Assembly (NCBI GenBank): GCA_015179025.1
Contig: WHUX01000208.1
Span: forward strand, 1-64,000
Origin: Terfezia claveryi
Taxonomy: Eukaryota; Ascomycota; Pezizomycetes; Pezizales; Pezizaceae
Length of the DNA stretch: 64,000 nucleotides
Direction: 5' to 3'
The translations under genes were made by a program, and so were the position numbers. Shown here one piece after another: positions 53,546 to 64,000 of this stretch (position 1 is its first letter; each line of letters opens with the position of its first letter). The notes under the pieces are model-generated. The model was not told the origin of the DNA. It ran no database searches and saw only the letters and a program-made list of their open reading frames with translations.

Positions 53546-56170
53546 AGTCCACTAGATTAGGACAGCACAGGCTGGAGTACGTACGATGCAGGGCAGTAAA
53601 GTGTCAACGGCGAACGCACCACGTATGTAGGAGGAAAGGCTGGGGTGGGTTAGCGAGGAGGGGCAATAAGTTTCGTCCGATGAGGTATGTGATGTGATTG
53701 CCCGGTGAAGAAGGAATATGTCTGCTGGTGCTTGGCCAATAGCATTTCGAGAGAGGAGACGTGGTTGCTAATTTTCATGTAATCGGATATGAGGACGTAC
53801 ATAAATTACTTCATTGCATGTTGAGAGGGTTTGGCATTGCATTGCTTATGTGCTTTCTTGTTTGCGTGTAATAGATGTTAGTGGCGTTGAGCGAGCGGAA
53901 TTGCATGATATCAGCTACTCAACCTAACTAGAGTAGACTAAGAGGGGAGGTTGTGTAACTTGTGACCCGTGTTTTTGTAGAAGTCAAGAGAGAGGAGGTT
54001 ATATGAGTACCGTCACCCTTGAGATAAATCCCCTGCTTTTCACCAAAAGGAGTTGAGTAATATTACGATTAATTCAGTGATGAATACCTAGCTCTTCTTG
54101 GGGTATAGATCCATTTTGGGAAGTCGTGCCAGAGGATGTAATGGGAATAGGTAATGATCCACTGCCTGCATAATGCGGGTACAAAAGGGTAGCTGTGGGC
54201 TAATCATAATATACATGCGTATGGAGGAATGACGCCTCACGTGACGAGAGTCGAAGGGGAAGAGGGAAAATCCTGGCTTGCGGGGAAATGACATAAGATG
54301 TAATTATAGTAATAGAACGAGAAAAAAAAAAAATAGAAGGTGAAAAGAAAAAAAAAGACAAAGAAGCTGAGACTGACATCCAGAATCCATGGAAAGCTTC
54401 TGTATGGACGGATATTTCCGCTGTTTTGTTTTTTCTTCCTGCTGTCATCTGAGACAGAGCAAGGACTTTTTCGCACGCCGGGATGACGTTGACTGTGGAG
54501 GGCCAGGTTCTCAACACATCAGATGTGCACTCTAGAGTACGCAAAAAAGCAATGATACAAGGGGTATTTTTTCAGATATGTTTACGCTGTTCACACATAA
54601 AACAGTTGTCCAAAATGGAAAAAAAAAAGAAAAAAAAAAAAGTAATGGCCAAAGTGAAGTAAGTGGACAAGAGATGCTCGCAAGTTGTCACGCGTGAGTA
54701 TGCAGGGTCCATGCAGGGGCTTTTGCGGGGGAATTCTGGGGTCTAGGGCTTCTGCTTTGTAGTTGTGATTTTATTACGCCTACGACACCTAAGATGTTGG
54801 ACACGATAGTCCTCACATAAATGACGGCACGTGAAGGAAAGGGCAAGGGAAATCACACTCCGGAGAGACAGACCACTCTCGTATCATCATAGGCCGACAG
54901 GAAGAAGTCAAGGTAGGGATATAAGTCTCGTGACTGGGGGGCAGGAGCAAAGTGTTGGAAGAAACCAAGACAGATGATCACCACATACCTAGGAGGAAGT
55001 GCCAGGCTGGAGCTGCCTCCCCCAACCCGCATTTAATATTTAAGAAAGGAATGCCTGCCCTAGCGCGATGACTTGGTCTTCGGCTGCAGTGGGAAAAAGA
55101 AAAGAAAATCAAGCAAGTGAGTGGTATGCTGAGTACGTGTCGGGTGAGGGGTGCTGGTACATAACATGCAGCATGATGTTGTAAAGAGCGGTCCGGGGTT
55201 TTGGACCCGCAGAGCTCATGAAGCCATGTCGTCATCCCAAGGGATGGCTTTATTCTTATTTCCCCAGAACAAGGGTACTTCCACCCTATGGGGTGAGAAA
55301 AAAGCCTTGTAGGTGCGTGAGGAGGCGGGGTATGTGTTCTCATACAGCGCAGACATTGATAATCCCGCTCGCTTCAGCCGTTTCATTAGCAATTCTCACA
55401 TGCCACAACGTGAGAAGTACGAAAAGGATAAAGAGATGTGTTTAGGAGGGAAAAAATACCAGAGTGTGGTCTATCGGGATTGGCTCGGTGATGCCCACAT
55501 TCGAAACTGGACGTCAGTTAAATACTCCAGGTAATCCTGCGAGATCGGTCGATTGACAGTCCAGCTAGGCGAATAGTCTAATGCCGGGGTTATGTGCGGT
55601 CTATCAATTGAACGGACAAAAGGGGGCAAATGACACCAACCTGTGGGAGGATGACCCAGCAGCGGGGTGGTGGATGCGGAGTTATGGAAATTGAGGGATA
55701 TGGAAATGATGGGAATGTGGGGATGTGGGGGTGCAGTGGCAGATTGATAATGAAGGCAGGGGGGAAGCATTCTGGAATCCCTTTTTATCGACACCAAAGG
55801 AGGATTGGTGACAGATGACCATGAAGGACGCCTGGGGATGTGAGGGATGGGGATGTGGGGGATATTGGGGATCTGGATCGGTAAGGGCGTGAGCCCGTAT
55901 TCAAAAGTGGAGGAAGAAAAGAAGATGTCGACAATTCTCACTTGTAGGAATGATACAGGATCTGCCTTCAAGAACTTACTTCAACAGCAGCAGATGCTTT
56001 ATCCGCATTATCACCCTCCAGACTGTTATCACCTCTCGCCTCCGGCTGCTCCATAGTCGAAGCTCTCTACCAAGTATTCTCCAAGGCCTGTCGTCTACCG
56101 CGAAGAATCGTCTACTGAGATAATGACTCCGAATCCCGACATGCATTTGGTCTGCACTCCCTCGAGGCCT
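53546..56170. other. No gene supported
   Basis: Spacer with A-rich runs at 54322-54355 and 54620-54642. Minus-strand open frames at 54200-54544 and 55471-55971 are hydrophobic/low-complexity and show no family motif. Confidence 0.4.
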
Positions 56171-56188
56171 CTTTACCGTCGTTCCCCC

Positions 56189-56219
56189 CTCTTGCGGGGG
56201 GCTTGTGCCAACAAGACTA
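56189..56219 (-). mobile_element. Tiny insertion, TAGTCTGG family, copy K (probable)
   Basis: 31 bp, CTCTTGCGGGGGGCTTGTGC then CAACAAGACTA, between CGTTCCCCC (56180-56188) and CGGCCCCCC (56220-56228), 7 of 9 alike. Reversed it starts TAGTCTTG, one base from the family consensus. Confidence 0.5.
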
Positions 56220-56229
56220 CGGCCCCCCC

Positions 56230-58620
56230 TTAGTTCTGCCCCCTGTACCCGACCGACTCAGCAACTTGCCACGGCAATCACACTAGGCGAGGTGGCGGGT
56301 GGGTATAGAAACTTTTTCACATCAACTCACATACCCACATTCGACACCACAAATGAAAGCGAATATGAGCACGAAAGGAAGTAGTGCCCTATATGACATC
56401 AATCGTCATCTAGCTAATAGGCTCAGATCATAGGATCATGCACAAATGGCTAGGGAACATACTGCGGTTTTCCCCCCTGCACCTGCAGTCCTTACCTTCA
56501 CGGTACCCTCACTCTCTCGATCACAGCCAAAACTTACGATGGATACCCTCATACTATGACAACAGACTGCATGTTCGTTCAACAGTTGTTTCCAGAAACC
56601 CCACGCAGCACAAAGAAAAAGTCAAGGCATGTATGCATCATGCAGCAAGGAGGAGCAAAGCGGGGAGGTAAACTATCTTAGTTCGACTCGGCTTCAATTT
56701 TGAAAATCGGCCAGAACCCGAGATACCGCATAGCCCGCATGATATATTTTTTCCTTTTTTTCCGTCTGCTCCTCCCCCTTCTCTATGGCTTATGAATAGC
56801 GTCACCTGCATATTACGCCGAGAGTAGTTCCATGCAACCTCATATTTCTTGCATTAACAGAGTAAGTTATCCCAGGTGCTCAGAAATAGAAAGGGATAAA
56901 TTAGGTCGAAAAAAAAGATTGAAATAAGATGTTAATCGAGATCGTCATTGATTAATTTCACGTGTTGTAGTAAAGAGAGAATTCGAAGATCATCCTTCCA
57001 TGAAACGGAGAGTCACTGTGTCCCTGCAAGGTGAGTGCTGCAAGGCCATTTCCGATTGGCTCGTTCATTCAAATGAAGCCTAGACAATCGCTGAATATAT
57101 TGTGACAGCAACCTCTGCGATTCATACAGTGACAATGGAACTCTTACCCAATAAGAGCAGCATGCTGCCATTGCCAATAAACTTATACTATGTGGCTGCA
57201 TCTGGTGGTTTTTCAAAAACTGGCCGCGTACTATGTTTTGCCATTTGCTAACCAAACAATATTCGCCTTCAGAAAAGATGCAATCCATCGGAATAAAATG
57301 CGTCATTTATTCTACAGCATCCACTGAAAATCCTACGATCCACTGCGGAGGAGCACCTTCTTTAGTATAATCATTAATACATACAGTTGGAGAGTCCGCA
57401 GAGTGAGCGGGTCGTTCCATATCATGCGAAGCTAAAGAGAACGCGGAGTTTGACCCGTGGGGAAACGCGGGGAATGCAGCTAGGCCGTCTGGGAAGTGGG
57501 GCATTGGAAGGATTTTCTCACTCAATGTCTTGTTCAGATGCGGAGACAAGTCGCGTGAGAAATGACAGGACCGCTTTTGGGGGTGCTGGAGTGGTTATCC
57601 TGAACATCCAGGTCTGCCTAATACAGCAATCCATTAGCCCCGGGGCTATGCGCACTAGGTTGTGTCTGGACTCCACAATGAACTCCTTGCGTTAAGCCAT
57701 ATCACCCCAGTTAACCCTTGCTAGGGTACTTCGTTTATCAACCTGTTGAAAAGTATCAAAACTCAAAAAAAAAAACCTAATAGTACATAGGTAGTGTGGG
57801 GGGCCTATCGGTAAAAACGGTGGTACGGTAATTGTAGAGTAGGGTGAAACTTCCGATCAGCCACCAGCAGTACCACAAGATACTCGGATTCTTTTGCCGC
57901 TGAAATTTCAAATATTTGCCTCTCTCGCTATAGGTAGTACGTCATTGTTTTCCCCATCTCAGGCTCCATACATCTGACTCTTTTACTTCATTTCAATTCA
58001 TCGGCAATCTCGGAAACAGTGTTGAACGAATGAATTGATAGTGACAACTGAGGTGTCGGAGTGCATCAAATGGCAGTATTCTGCGATCGCTGCTAGAACC
58101 AGGCTTGTTGGGATCATGTTAACCACTAAGAATGCGGTCTCAACTGGAAGAGACATCCGACAACACTTACTTAGGGTTGCCACATAACGCAAGAAGGGGA
58201 TTATGGAGGCGTTGAAGGGTCAAAGCGTGGACGCCACATAGAGATCAACATGCGATCCCATCACGAATAAATATTCTAATCCGAACGCATGGGACAACCA
58301 AAGACAAGGATTGACACGCACATAAAATTTCGGTACTGTGGAGACAGTACTCCGTATTGAGCAAACTTCGTTGGTATTCCCAAGGGCGGGAAGGGCAGGT
58401 ACCAGTATGGATGGTATAGTATGGTCCTGCGGGTTCAGTTATCAAAACAAAGAGGCAACTTGACAGAAACAAGTAACAAAGAAAGGTTATCACTTGGCGT
58501 CATGAACAGGTCGACTAGTAAGAGACTGAGTTGTTCGCTAGGCAGCTGTGGGTTTCCATTGCAGTGCAAAATCGTTCATCAACACCGCGTGGGGGTTACT
58601 CAAGAAATATCAGCTCGGTT
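56230..58620. other. No gene confidently seen
   Basis: Minus-strand open frames 57549-57307 (ends APPQWIVGFSVDAVE) and 57306-57013 follow one another head to tail and could be exons of an unrecognised or decayed gene, but I see no domain and no convincing splice pair. Confidence 0.3.
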
Positions 58621-58629
58621 GATTAAGAA

Positions 58630-59010
58630 AAATCCAATGTTCTTGCAAAATCCCATCCCACTCTTACCGATAAACATTCGGAGGAGCTCATTGTGCGTTC
58701 TTCTAACAGCACAAAATGGATCAGAGTTTAATTCATCTATGACAATGGAGGTTCTTGTTCCGACTATGGAGATAAACATGATAAGAGTGCATTTTACTGG
58801 CTGCACATGGTCCATGGGGTGGTTGATGAGCTAAGGGTCAGGGACCAGATTGCCGGGATACTTCTAACGTTACGTACTGACCTCCGATCCAAAATACAAG
58901 GAGAAAAAGTAAACACTTCCAGAAAGTTTCCCGTTTGCCTTGGAATCTTACAGTCTCACGATATGGAAGATCTGGAAGATCGCGAATTGGACTTTTTTCT
59001 AATCCAATAA
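58630..59010 (+). pseudogene. Broken gene of unknown function
   Basis: A plus-strand frame with ordinary protein composition (SNVLAKSHPTLTDKHSEELI, then after a TAA at 58729-58731 FIYDNGGSCSDYGDKHDKSA and FYWLHMVHGVVDELRVRDQI) ends at 59010. A second stop lies just upstream, before SNVLAK. Both stops are TAA and could come from CAA. I do not recognise the family. Confidence 0.4.
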
Positions 59011-60180
59011 TTCATAGCCGTATCACCCTCTTTGTTGGTCACTCCAACAATCTCGGTTCCCAATGAGATCATCGGCAACGGAGTTTTTCAGTATTACCAT
59101 TTCTGTGATTGGTTGCATACTTAACAGCTAGAGCAAAATTACCCAGGTCTTCAGCCTTGTGTATCAACCTGTTGGATAATTCCATTCGAACGAACGTATA
59201 GTCTTCCTGACGTAGTATCTCCCCTCTCAGTTGATTGGACAGAGCAAGCTACGGCTCTTACAAGCAGCCAATGACTGATCGAATTCGCCGACCCTTCTCA
59301 CAACCTTCGTCTAGCCAGCGCTCCATCAGTTGGTCTCTGAAATTTTCATTGTCTGTGGGTTATCAGTACCTCAGAAATCAACCCTGCAACTAAAGAGCAC
59401 GGCAACTTGGCCTTTGCCTACGTGTTGGTGATCTCCTTTGATGCATCAGAGGTTCATCGTGATGGAGACATCATTGCGGTATATAGTTTGGTTTTGAGGG
59501 CAGTGTCAGCGACTGAGGTTCCTAAATTACGAGGGTAGAGCAAAGGGGAAAGATGGTAGGCATGATGAGAGGCACGAGACCATGCTCAGGAATGGTAGCA
59601 ATTTTGTACGTTCCGTCCACCTCACTACACTATGTTAGATTAGCATTGGCCAATATATCTTGATCATATGACGAGGTGGTTTAGATTCGGCCCCACTATA
59701 ATTCCCCAGACTCGGACTAATATGTGTACCATATAACGAGCTCAAGGTTCTGCGATTATTAAATCTCTGTTGCATACAGTTATGAGGTCAAGCAAGAACC
59801 TGTAATCAATATTTCTTGGTGATTTTTTTCTTCTTACACTTATTACCCCATGAAATCTGCACTCGGCGTGCGCATCTTACTTCATGAAGATCTGGCCTAG
59901 TTATTCATAGGCCCATACTGCCCTGGCCGCATGCGTCAAACTATACTACTGATACTCCACTCTGCCGGGTGCGTGTGCAATCTGATACCCATGTAAAGAG
60001 TTGGAATGTAATTAGGACATCCATTCCAAGAAATTGGCAGGGTTCACTTTCATGAGGAGAGCAGCCCACTCAAGGTGGCTTTGATACTAAGTAGCCGACA
60101 ATCTGCTCGCTGCTCTTGTTGCCAATGAAGTGTGCCGGGATGAAGCTGATAGGGTTCAAGCATCCAAATTGGCATTCTGA
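59011..60180. other. No gene seen
   Basis: Spacer without open frames of note on either strand. Confidence 0.45.
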
Positions 60181-61018
60181 GTGGAGGAGAGGAACCCAAA
60201 AAAAAGAAGCACAGAACTGGTACGAGCACACCATGGCCGTGATCAGGTGCACCAGTACAAGACTCAGCTCAACGTTGTTACGACGTTCAACTCTGGGCCA
60301 GGTCTCGTGTTGAAGAAACCAGACCATTCCACCTCAAGCAATTTAGGACAACAAGAACTCCGCATGGTTTACCTAGCACGCACAGACACGCATCCCCTAT
60401 CCCTGTGCAAGGTTAGTATGGGGGGCACCAATGAAATGAAAAGGAATTTGTTCACCCCCACGGCTGACCCGAGCCTTTGGTCTCATTTCAGGAATTCAGT
60501 TGCGGCCAACTCCCCAGCACCATTCTCATTGGAGCCGGGACAGTCAGCCTCCGGAGGGCAGGTAAGTGCACATGGTATTGCTATTGCCATGGAATTTATG
60601 CAGTTTGTGTTTTGTGCGAATACATGCAGTTATGCATGTACGTGGGGTTGGCTGGCTTTTCCGCCGCTAAGGGGAAGACAACGACTTGCCAATGCGCGGA
60701 TGGCTCTGAAAAAGAAATACCAAGTATCAACGGAAGTGTTGATTGCTTTTTGGATGCACCCATCACCAGACTGGAATGCCATTCTCATTCTTTCCTCCCA
60801 TCATTTCAAAATCTTCCTTTTTGCTCTGTTGTGCTATAGGACACACCGGCCACCTGCAGGTGCCCTCCGTCACTCATCAGGCAGCGGTCGTTCTCAACAG
60901 CCCGGTCCTGACGTCGCGGTGTACTGCTCAAGCCACGGACACCTACACCGCAATGGGCTTATGGGATACTTTCAGGCAGGATGTGGGGATGAGACTCGCT
61001 TCAGTTAGCTCGCCTTAA
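60181..61018 (+). CDS. Possible three-exon gene of unknown function (weak)
   Basis: Three coding-like pieces can be joined by good splice signals: a first piece ending ARTDTHPLSLCK at 60411, intron 60412-60490 (GTTAGT, CTGACC, TTTCAG), a middle exon EFSCGQLPSTILIGAGTVSL RRA to about 60560, a long intron from GTAAGT 60561 to CTATAG 60839, and a last exon reading HTGHLQVPSVTHQAAVVLNS to the TAA at 61018. The reading phase is consistent across both introns. The start is not clear and I cannot name the family; a pseudogene is possible. Confidence 0.3.
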
Positions 61019-61241
61019 ACAACCCCCCCCCAAAAAAAGACCTGGCCCTCTTGACAAGCTGAACCATCACTATACTCCAGATCAGAAACATATAAGGTTC
61101 GTCCCACCCCCCTTTTCTGCCACCATAATCACTGCAGCGAATCCCAAACTACAAGTCACCTGCTGTGTTCAAAACCATAGCTGTAACAAAACGTATCACA
61201 CAACAAACTTATTCTCCCTATAGCTCTCTATAACTATACCA

Positions 61242-62414
61242 ATGTCTCCCCATACCAACTACTCCATCAGTGACATTCACATCGAGTCTGACGGCATGAG
61301 TTGCTTCTATAACTCCGAGGCTCTTTCCGACAGCGGGTCCAGTTGTATCAAGACTGGCTTCTCTTATGGGCCGAGCGAATACCCCGAAGGCAACGCTACT
61401 GAAAAACGCAGTCGACCTCTAGTACCCGGTATCTACGCCCCTACAGTTGCCTTTTTTGATGACGAGACCGAAGATTTGGACATCGACACAATCAAGAAAC
61501 ATGCCATCCGCCTTGCACAAGCCGGTTTACATGGCTTGGTTACACAAGGCTCAAATGGTGAAGCCGTACACTTGAGTCACACTGAGCGACGAATTGTCAC
61601 CGCTTCAACTCGAGAGGCACTCGACGATTCTGGGTTCCATAATATGCCGATTATCGTTGGCTGTGGTTCGCAGTCAATCCGGGAAACCATCGAGCTTTGC
61701 CATGAAGCATTATTATCAGGTGGTGATTATGCAATGATTCTTCCCCCCTCATACTACGGCGCACTCTACACTCCGGACTCTCAACTCGAATTTTTCACCA
61801 AGATCGCAGACCAGTCTCCAGTCCCTATCCTCATTTATAACTATCCCGGCGCTGTTAGTGGGATCGATCTTAATTCAGATGTCATCACGAAGCTCGCCAA
61901 ACACTCTAACATTGTTGGATGCAAGCTTACCTGCGGCAATACAGGTAAGCTAGGAAGGATTGCAGCGAGGGCCCCATCCGGCTTCATGACAATGGGAGGG
62001 TCCGCAGATTTCACTCTGCCAGCATTGATCGGAGGTGGCAAGGGTGTTATAGGTGGTCTAGCCAACATTGCGCCAAAAGCCTGCGTCGAGGTTTTTAAAC
62101 TCTACCAAGCTGGCAAAATTGATGAAGCCGAGAAGATGCAGGCAGTCATTGGGCGTGGCGACTGGGCGGCGATCAAAAGTGGCGTAGTCGGTACCAAAAG
62201 CTGTCTGCAGTCCGCTTTCAAATATGGGGGCTACGGCAGAAAACCACTCCCGAGACCAACCCCAGAACAGGCAGCTGCTTACCTCGCTGAGTTTGAGGAA
62301 TTACTTTTGCTTGAGGAGTTTCTGATGAAGGGTTGTCGACAAGAGCATATCCATACCGACAAGGAAGAAGAGTATCCGGAGCTACTCGAATTGGAGAAGC
62401 AGCTCGCTCAGTAA
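61242..62414 (+). CDS. DapA-superfamily aldolase (HOGA / GaaC-Lga1 type)
   Basis: Intronless, 390 residues. Class I aldolase of the dihydrodipicolinate synthase/N-acetylneuraminate lyase superfamily; the fungal members closest in motif are 4-hydroxy-2-oxoglutarate aldolase and the 2-keto-3-deoxy-L-galactonate aldolase of D-galacturonate breakdown, both releasing pyruvate. The substrate cannot be decided here. Visible: substrate-carboxylate loop QGSNGE (102-107), catalytic Tyr199 in ILIYNYPG, Schiff-base Lys228 in IVGCKLTCGN, and GGSADFTLPALIGGGKGVIG later. The core begins at about residue 58 (RPLVPGIYAPTVAFF); the 57 residues before it, rich in Ser and acidic residues, exceed the usual start and are not an obvious mitochondrial signal. 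The start ATG 61242 is the first in frame after stops. Confidence 0.9.
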   Translation: MSPHTNYSISDIHIESDGMSCFYNSEALSDSGSSCIKTGFSYGPSEYPEGNATEKRSRPLVPGIYAPTVAFFDDETEDLDIDTIKKHAIRLAQAGLHGLVTQGSNGEAVHLSHTERRIVTASTREALDDSGFHNMPIIVGCGSQSIRETIELCHEALLSGGDYAMILPPSYYGALYTPDSQLEFFTKIADQSPVPILIYNYPGAVSGIDLNSDVITKLAKHSNIVGCKLTCGNTGKLGRIAARAPSGFMTMGGSADFTLPALIGGGKGVIGGLANIAPKACVEVFKLYQAGKIDEAEKMQAVIGRGDWAAIKSGVVGTKSCLQSAFKYGGYGRKPLPRPTPEQAAAYLAEFEELLLLEEFLMKGCRQEHIHTDKEEEYPELLELEKQLAQ

Positions 62415-64000
62415 GTAAGCTTGCTTTCACCCGCAGTGTGTCCTGTGCTGGTCACCCCCACAGATCTGCACTCCGCTCTCCTTCAGCAAAAGTCCTTTCT
62501 TTTGGGGACATAGGGCCATGGAACCTTAGAACAAAGCATACCATTTCTTTTATTTCACTCTCTTTTTGTCTGATCTGATATGGGTTTATCGCTATCATGC
62601 TGTTCTGGAGTATTTGGGTTTCAGTCTTGCTTTCATTTTTCCTCCTGTTTTCTATGGCGGGCTTATACGTGGGTTATCTCCTTGTATTTCCTTAAGGTTT
62701 GCGTTATTGTGTTTCTGGGTCTCTAGTCTCTCTCAAGGTGTTGACAATATTATCCAACTAGGTGCGGGTGCTACAACATCCTGTCTGGAAGCACGTACTC
62801 GAACTTCCCATTTATTAACCTCATTCTTGGGAATTCACTTTGGCATGAGACGAGTCACGAAAATCATCAATGCACGTTTATGTTTTTGGGTTTCCTATTT
62901 ATTTATTATACTCCCTTTCATAGGCGATGGCGGTTTGTTACACATATGTTTCTAGTAATACTCTCAATAATCTTCGCTCAATCACAAAGGATTAATTCAT
63001 TTTTGTATGCTCCTATTGATAAACTTTGTGTGACTATATCTGATCAGCAATATGTTTCGCCCGTAAATCGATCTAGATCTAGCGAGTGAGATGTATCCAA
63101 GTCTTTAAATTTACATGTCGACTCTTGCACCTTCAATTATGACTTGTTCCAGTTGACACATCAGACGAAGGACTGCCACATCGTGCTCGATCAATCTCAC
63201 TATTATACGTACTCCACATCACATCGCGATGCTGCACCTTCTGATATAAAGCATTTATAAAGCCCAATCGCAAGTTGGACCCTGTGAGGTAATACTGCAT
63301 ATGGGACTAACTGCATACTGGCCAATTCAGGCACAATGCACGCTTACTTAATCATACATTGGGCGGTGCGTTGCTTGAAACGGCCACCACTCACAGCGAC
63401 ATACGGAGTATGCAACTCTCAATCTTGAACTGTCACGCCAGCGTCAACTGCAGTTCATGATCAGCAAGAGATTAATCCCAGGGTTGCCTGGGTGTTGTTT
63501 GATAATTCACGCGTGCTGCTGCCATGCCATGCAGGCGCACATTATTTTCTCGACTATTGAAGCAATGCAAGGATTGCATACCAAACCTGTGGGGCGTAAA
63601 AAAGCAGAAGGTACGGTAGGTCAGGGTCGTCTGCATTAACGAAGCAAAATGAACCCCCACAGTTTGTTTTTTGCCATGGTGTCTGATTTGAGGGAAAAAC
63701 GCGGGGAAAGGCACAGGGTCGATCACGGTTACGAAGATATGGGGTAATATGCATCTGCTAACCTCGATCCATGTACAGTAACAACTCGCCAAAAAATGGT
63801 TTCTAATCTAAGGTCACTTGAGGAGGCAGGGCAGCATGCCCCGCGGCAGGAAAAACCTGCCACCGAAACGAATGTGTTGGGAGGACAAGAGAGGTTGGTG
63901 AGAACTTCAATAATGGCATCCATCACACGGAAGAGTCAGGCAAATTATATTAACTCTTGGCCACTGAGAGAGGCTCTATATAGCCTAGTCGACAATCCCG
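62415..64000. other. No gene supported
   Basis: 3' flank of the aldolase gene and spacer to the window end. Open frames (62566-62955 plus; 63472-63792 minus) are hydrophobic or motif-free. Confidence 0.4.

Overview
The window reads as nuclear DNA of a filamentous ascomycete (Pezizomycotina; a Pezizomycetes-like genome is possible but I cannot prove it). The evidence is short GT-AG introns of about 40-75 nt with CTAAC/CTGAC-like branch sites, fungal gene families (multi-PAS hybrid histidine kinase, class I myosin with SH3 and acidic tail, Yos1, Zrc1-type zinc transporter, Pfa4-type DHHC protein, GaaC/HOGA-type aldolase), wide gene-poor spacers, and transposons full of C-to-T/G-to-A stop codons of the kind left by repeat-induced point mutation (RIP) or methyl-C deamination.

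Layout. 1-9.4 kb is a nest of transposons: a complete but decayed Ty3/gypsy chromovirus (814-7026, TSD CAGGC) sits in an older minus-strand LTR element, followed by a minisatellite split by an 804-bp pogo-like element (8182-8985, TSD TA). 9.4-13 kb is mostly empty. 13.0-13.6 kb carries a broken minus-strand gene. 13.9-16.4 kb has the 3' end of a LINE interrupted by a 2168-bp pogo/Tigger-type transposon with 179-bp perfect inverted repeats (14204-16371, TSD TA). 18.2-19.3 kb is a GH3 beta-glucosidase pseudogene. 22.3-25.6 kb has a DUF202-like membrane protein with a frameshift, an orphan reading frame, and a miniature Ty1/copia relic whose primer site matches the initiator-tRNA anticodon arm. 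25.6-31 kb is nearly empty.

The conserved block runs from 31 to 62.5 kb: hybrid histidine kinase (31142-35309), class I myosin on the minus strand (41853-37623, nine exons), Yos1 (42569-42976), a PIF/Harbinger relic (44433-45533), a Zrc1/Cot1 zinc transporter (47263-49010), a Pfa4-like palmitoyltransferase (49626-about 50920), an acidic hypothetical protein (52898-53545), a pseudogene (58.6-59.0 kb), a weak multi-exon gene (60.2-61.0 kb) and a DapA-superfamily aldolase (61242-62414). These are independent single genes, not a biosynthetic cluster; Yos1, myosin I and the DHHC enzyme all act in membrane traffic, but I see no sign of co-regulation.

The observation most worth following is a family of tiny insertions, only 25-31 bp in the best cases, which begin TAGTCTGG (or end CCAGACTA in the other orientation) and are flanked by 9-10 bp direct repeats. 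Five copies have perfect or 8/9 target-site duplications (12147-12176, 16707-16735, 28567-28594, 44070-44097, 44247-44271); at least six more candidates are weaker. They are far smaller than any standard transposon class that I can name.
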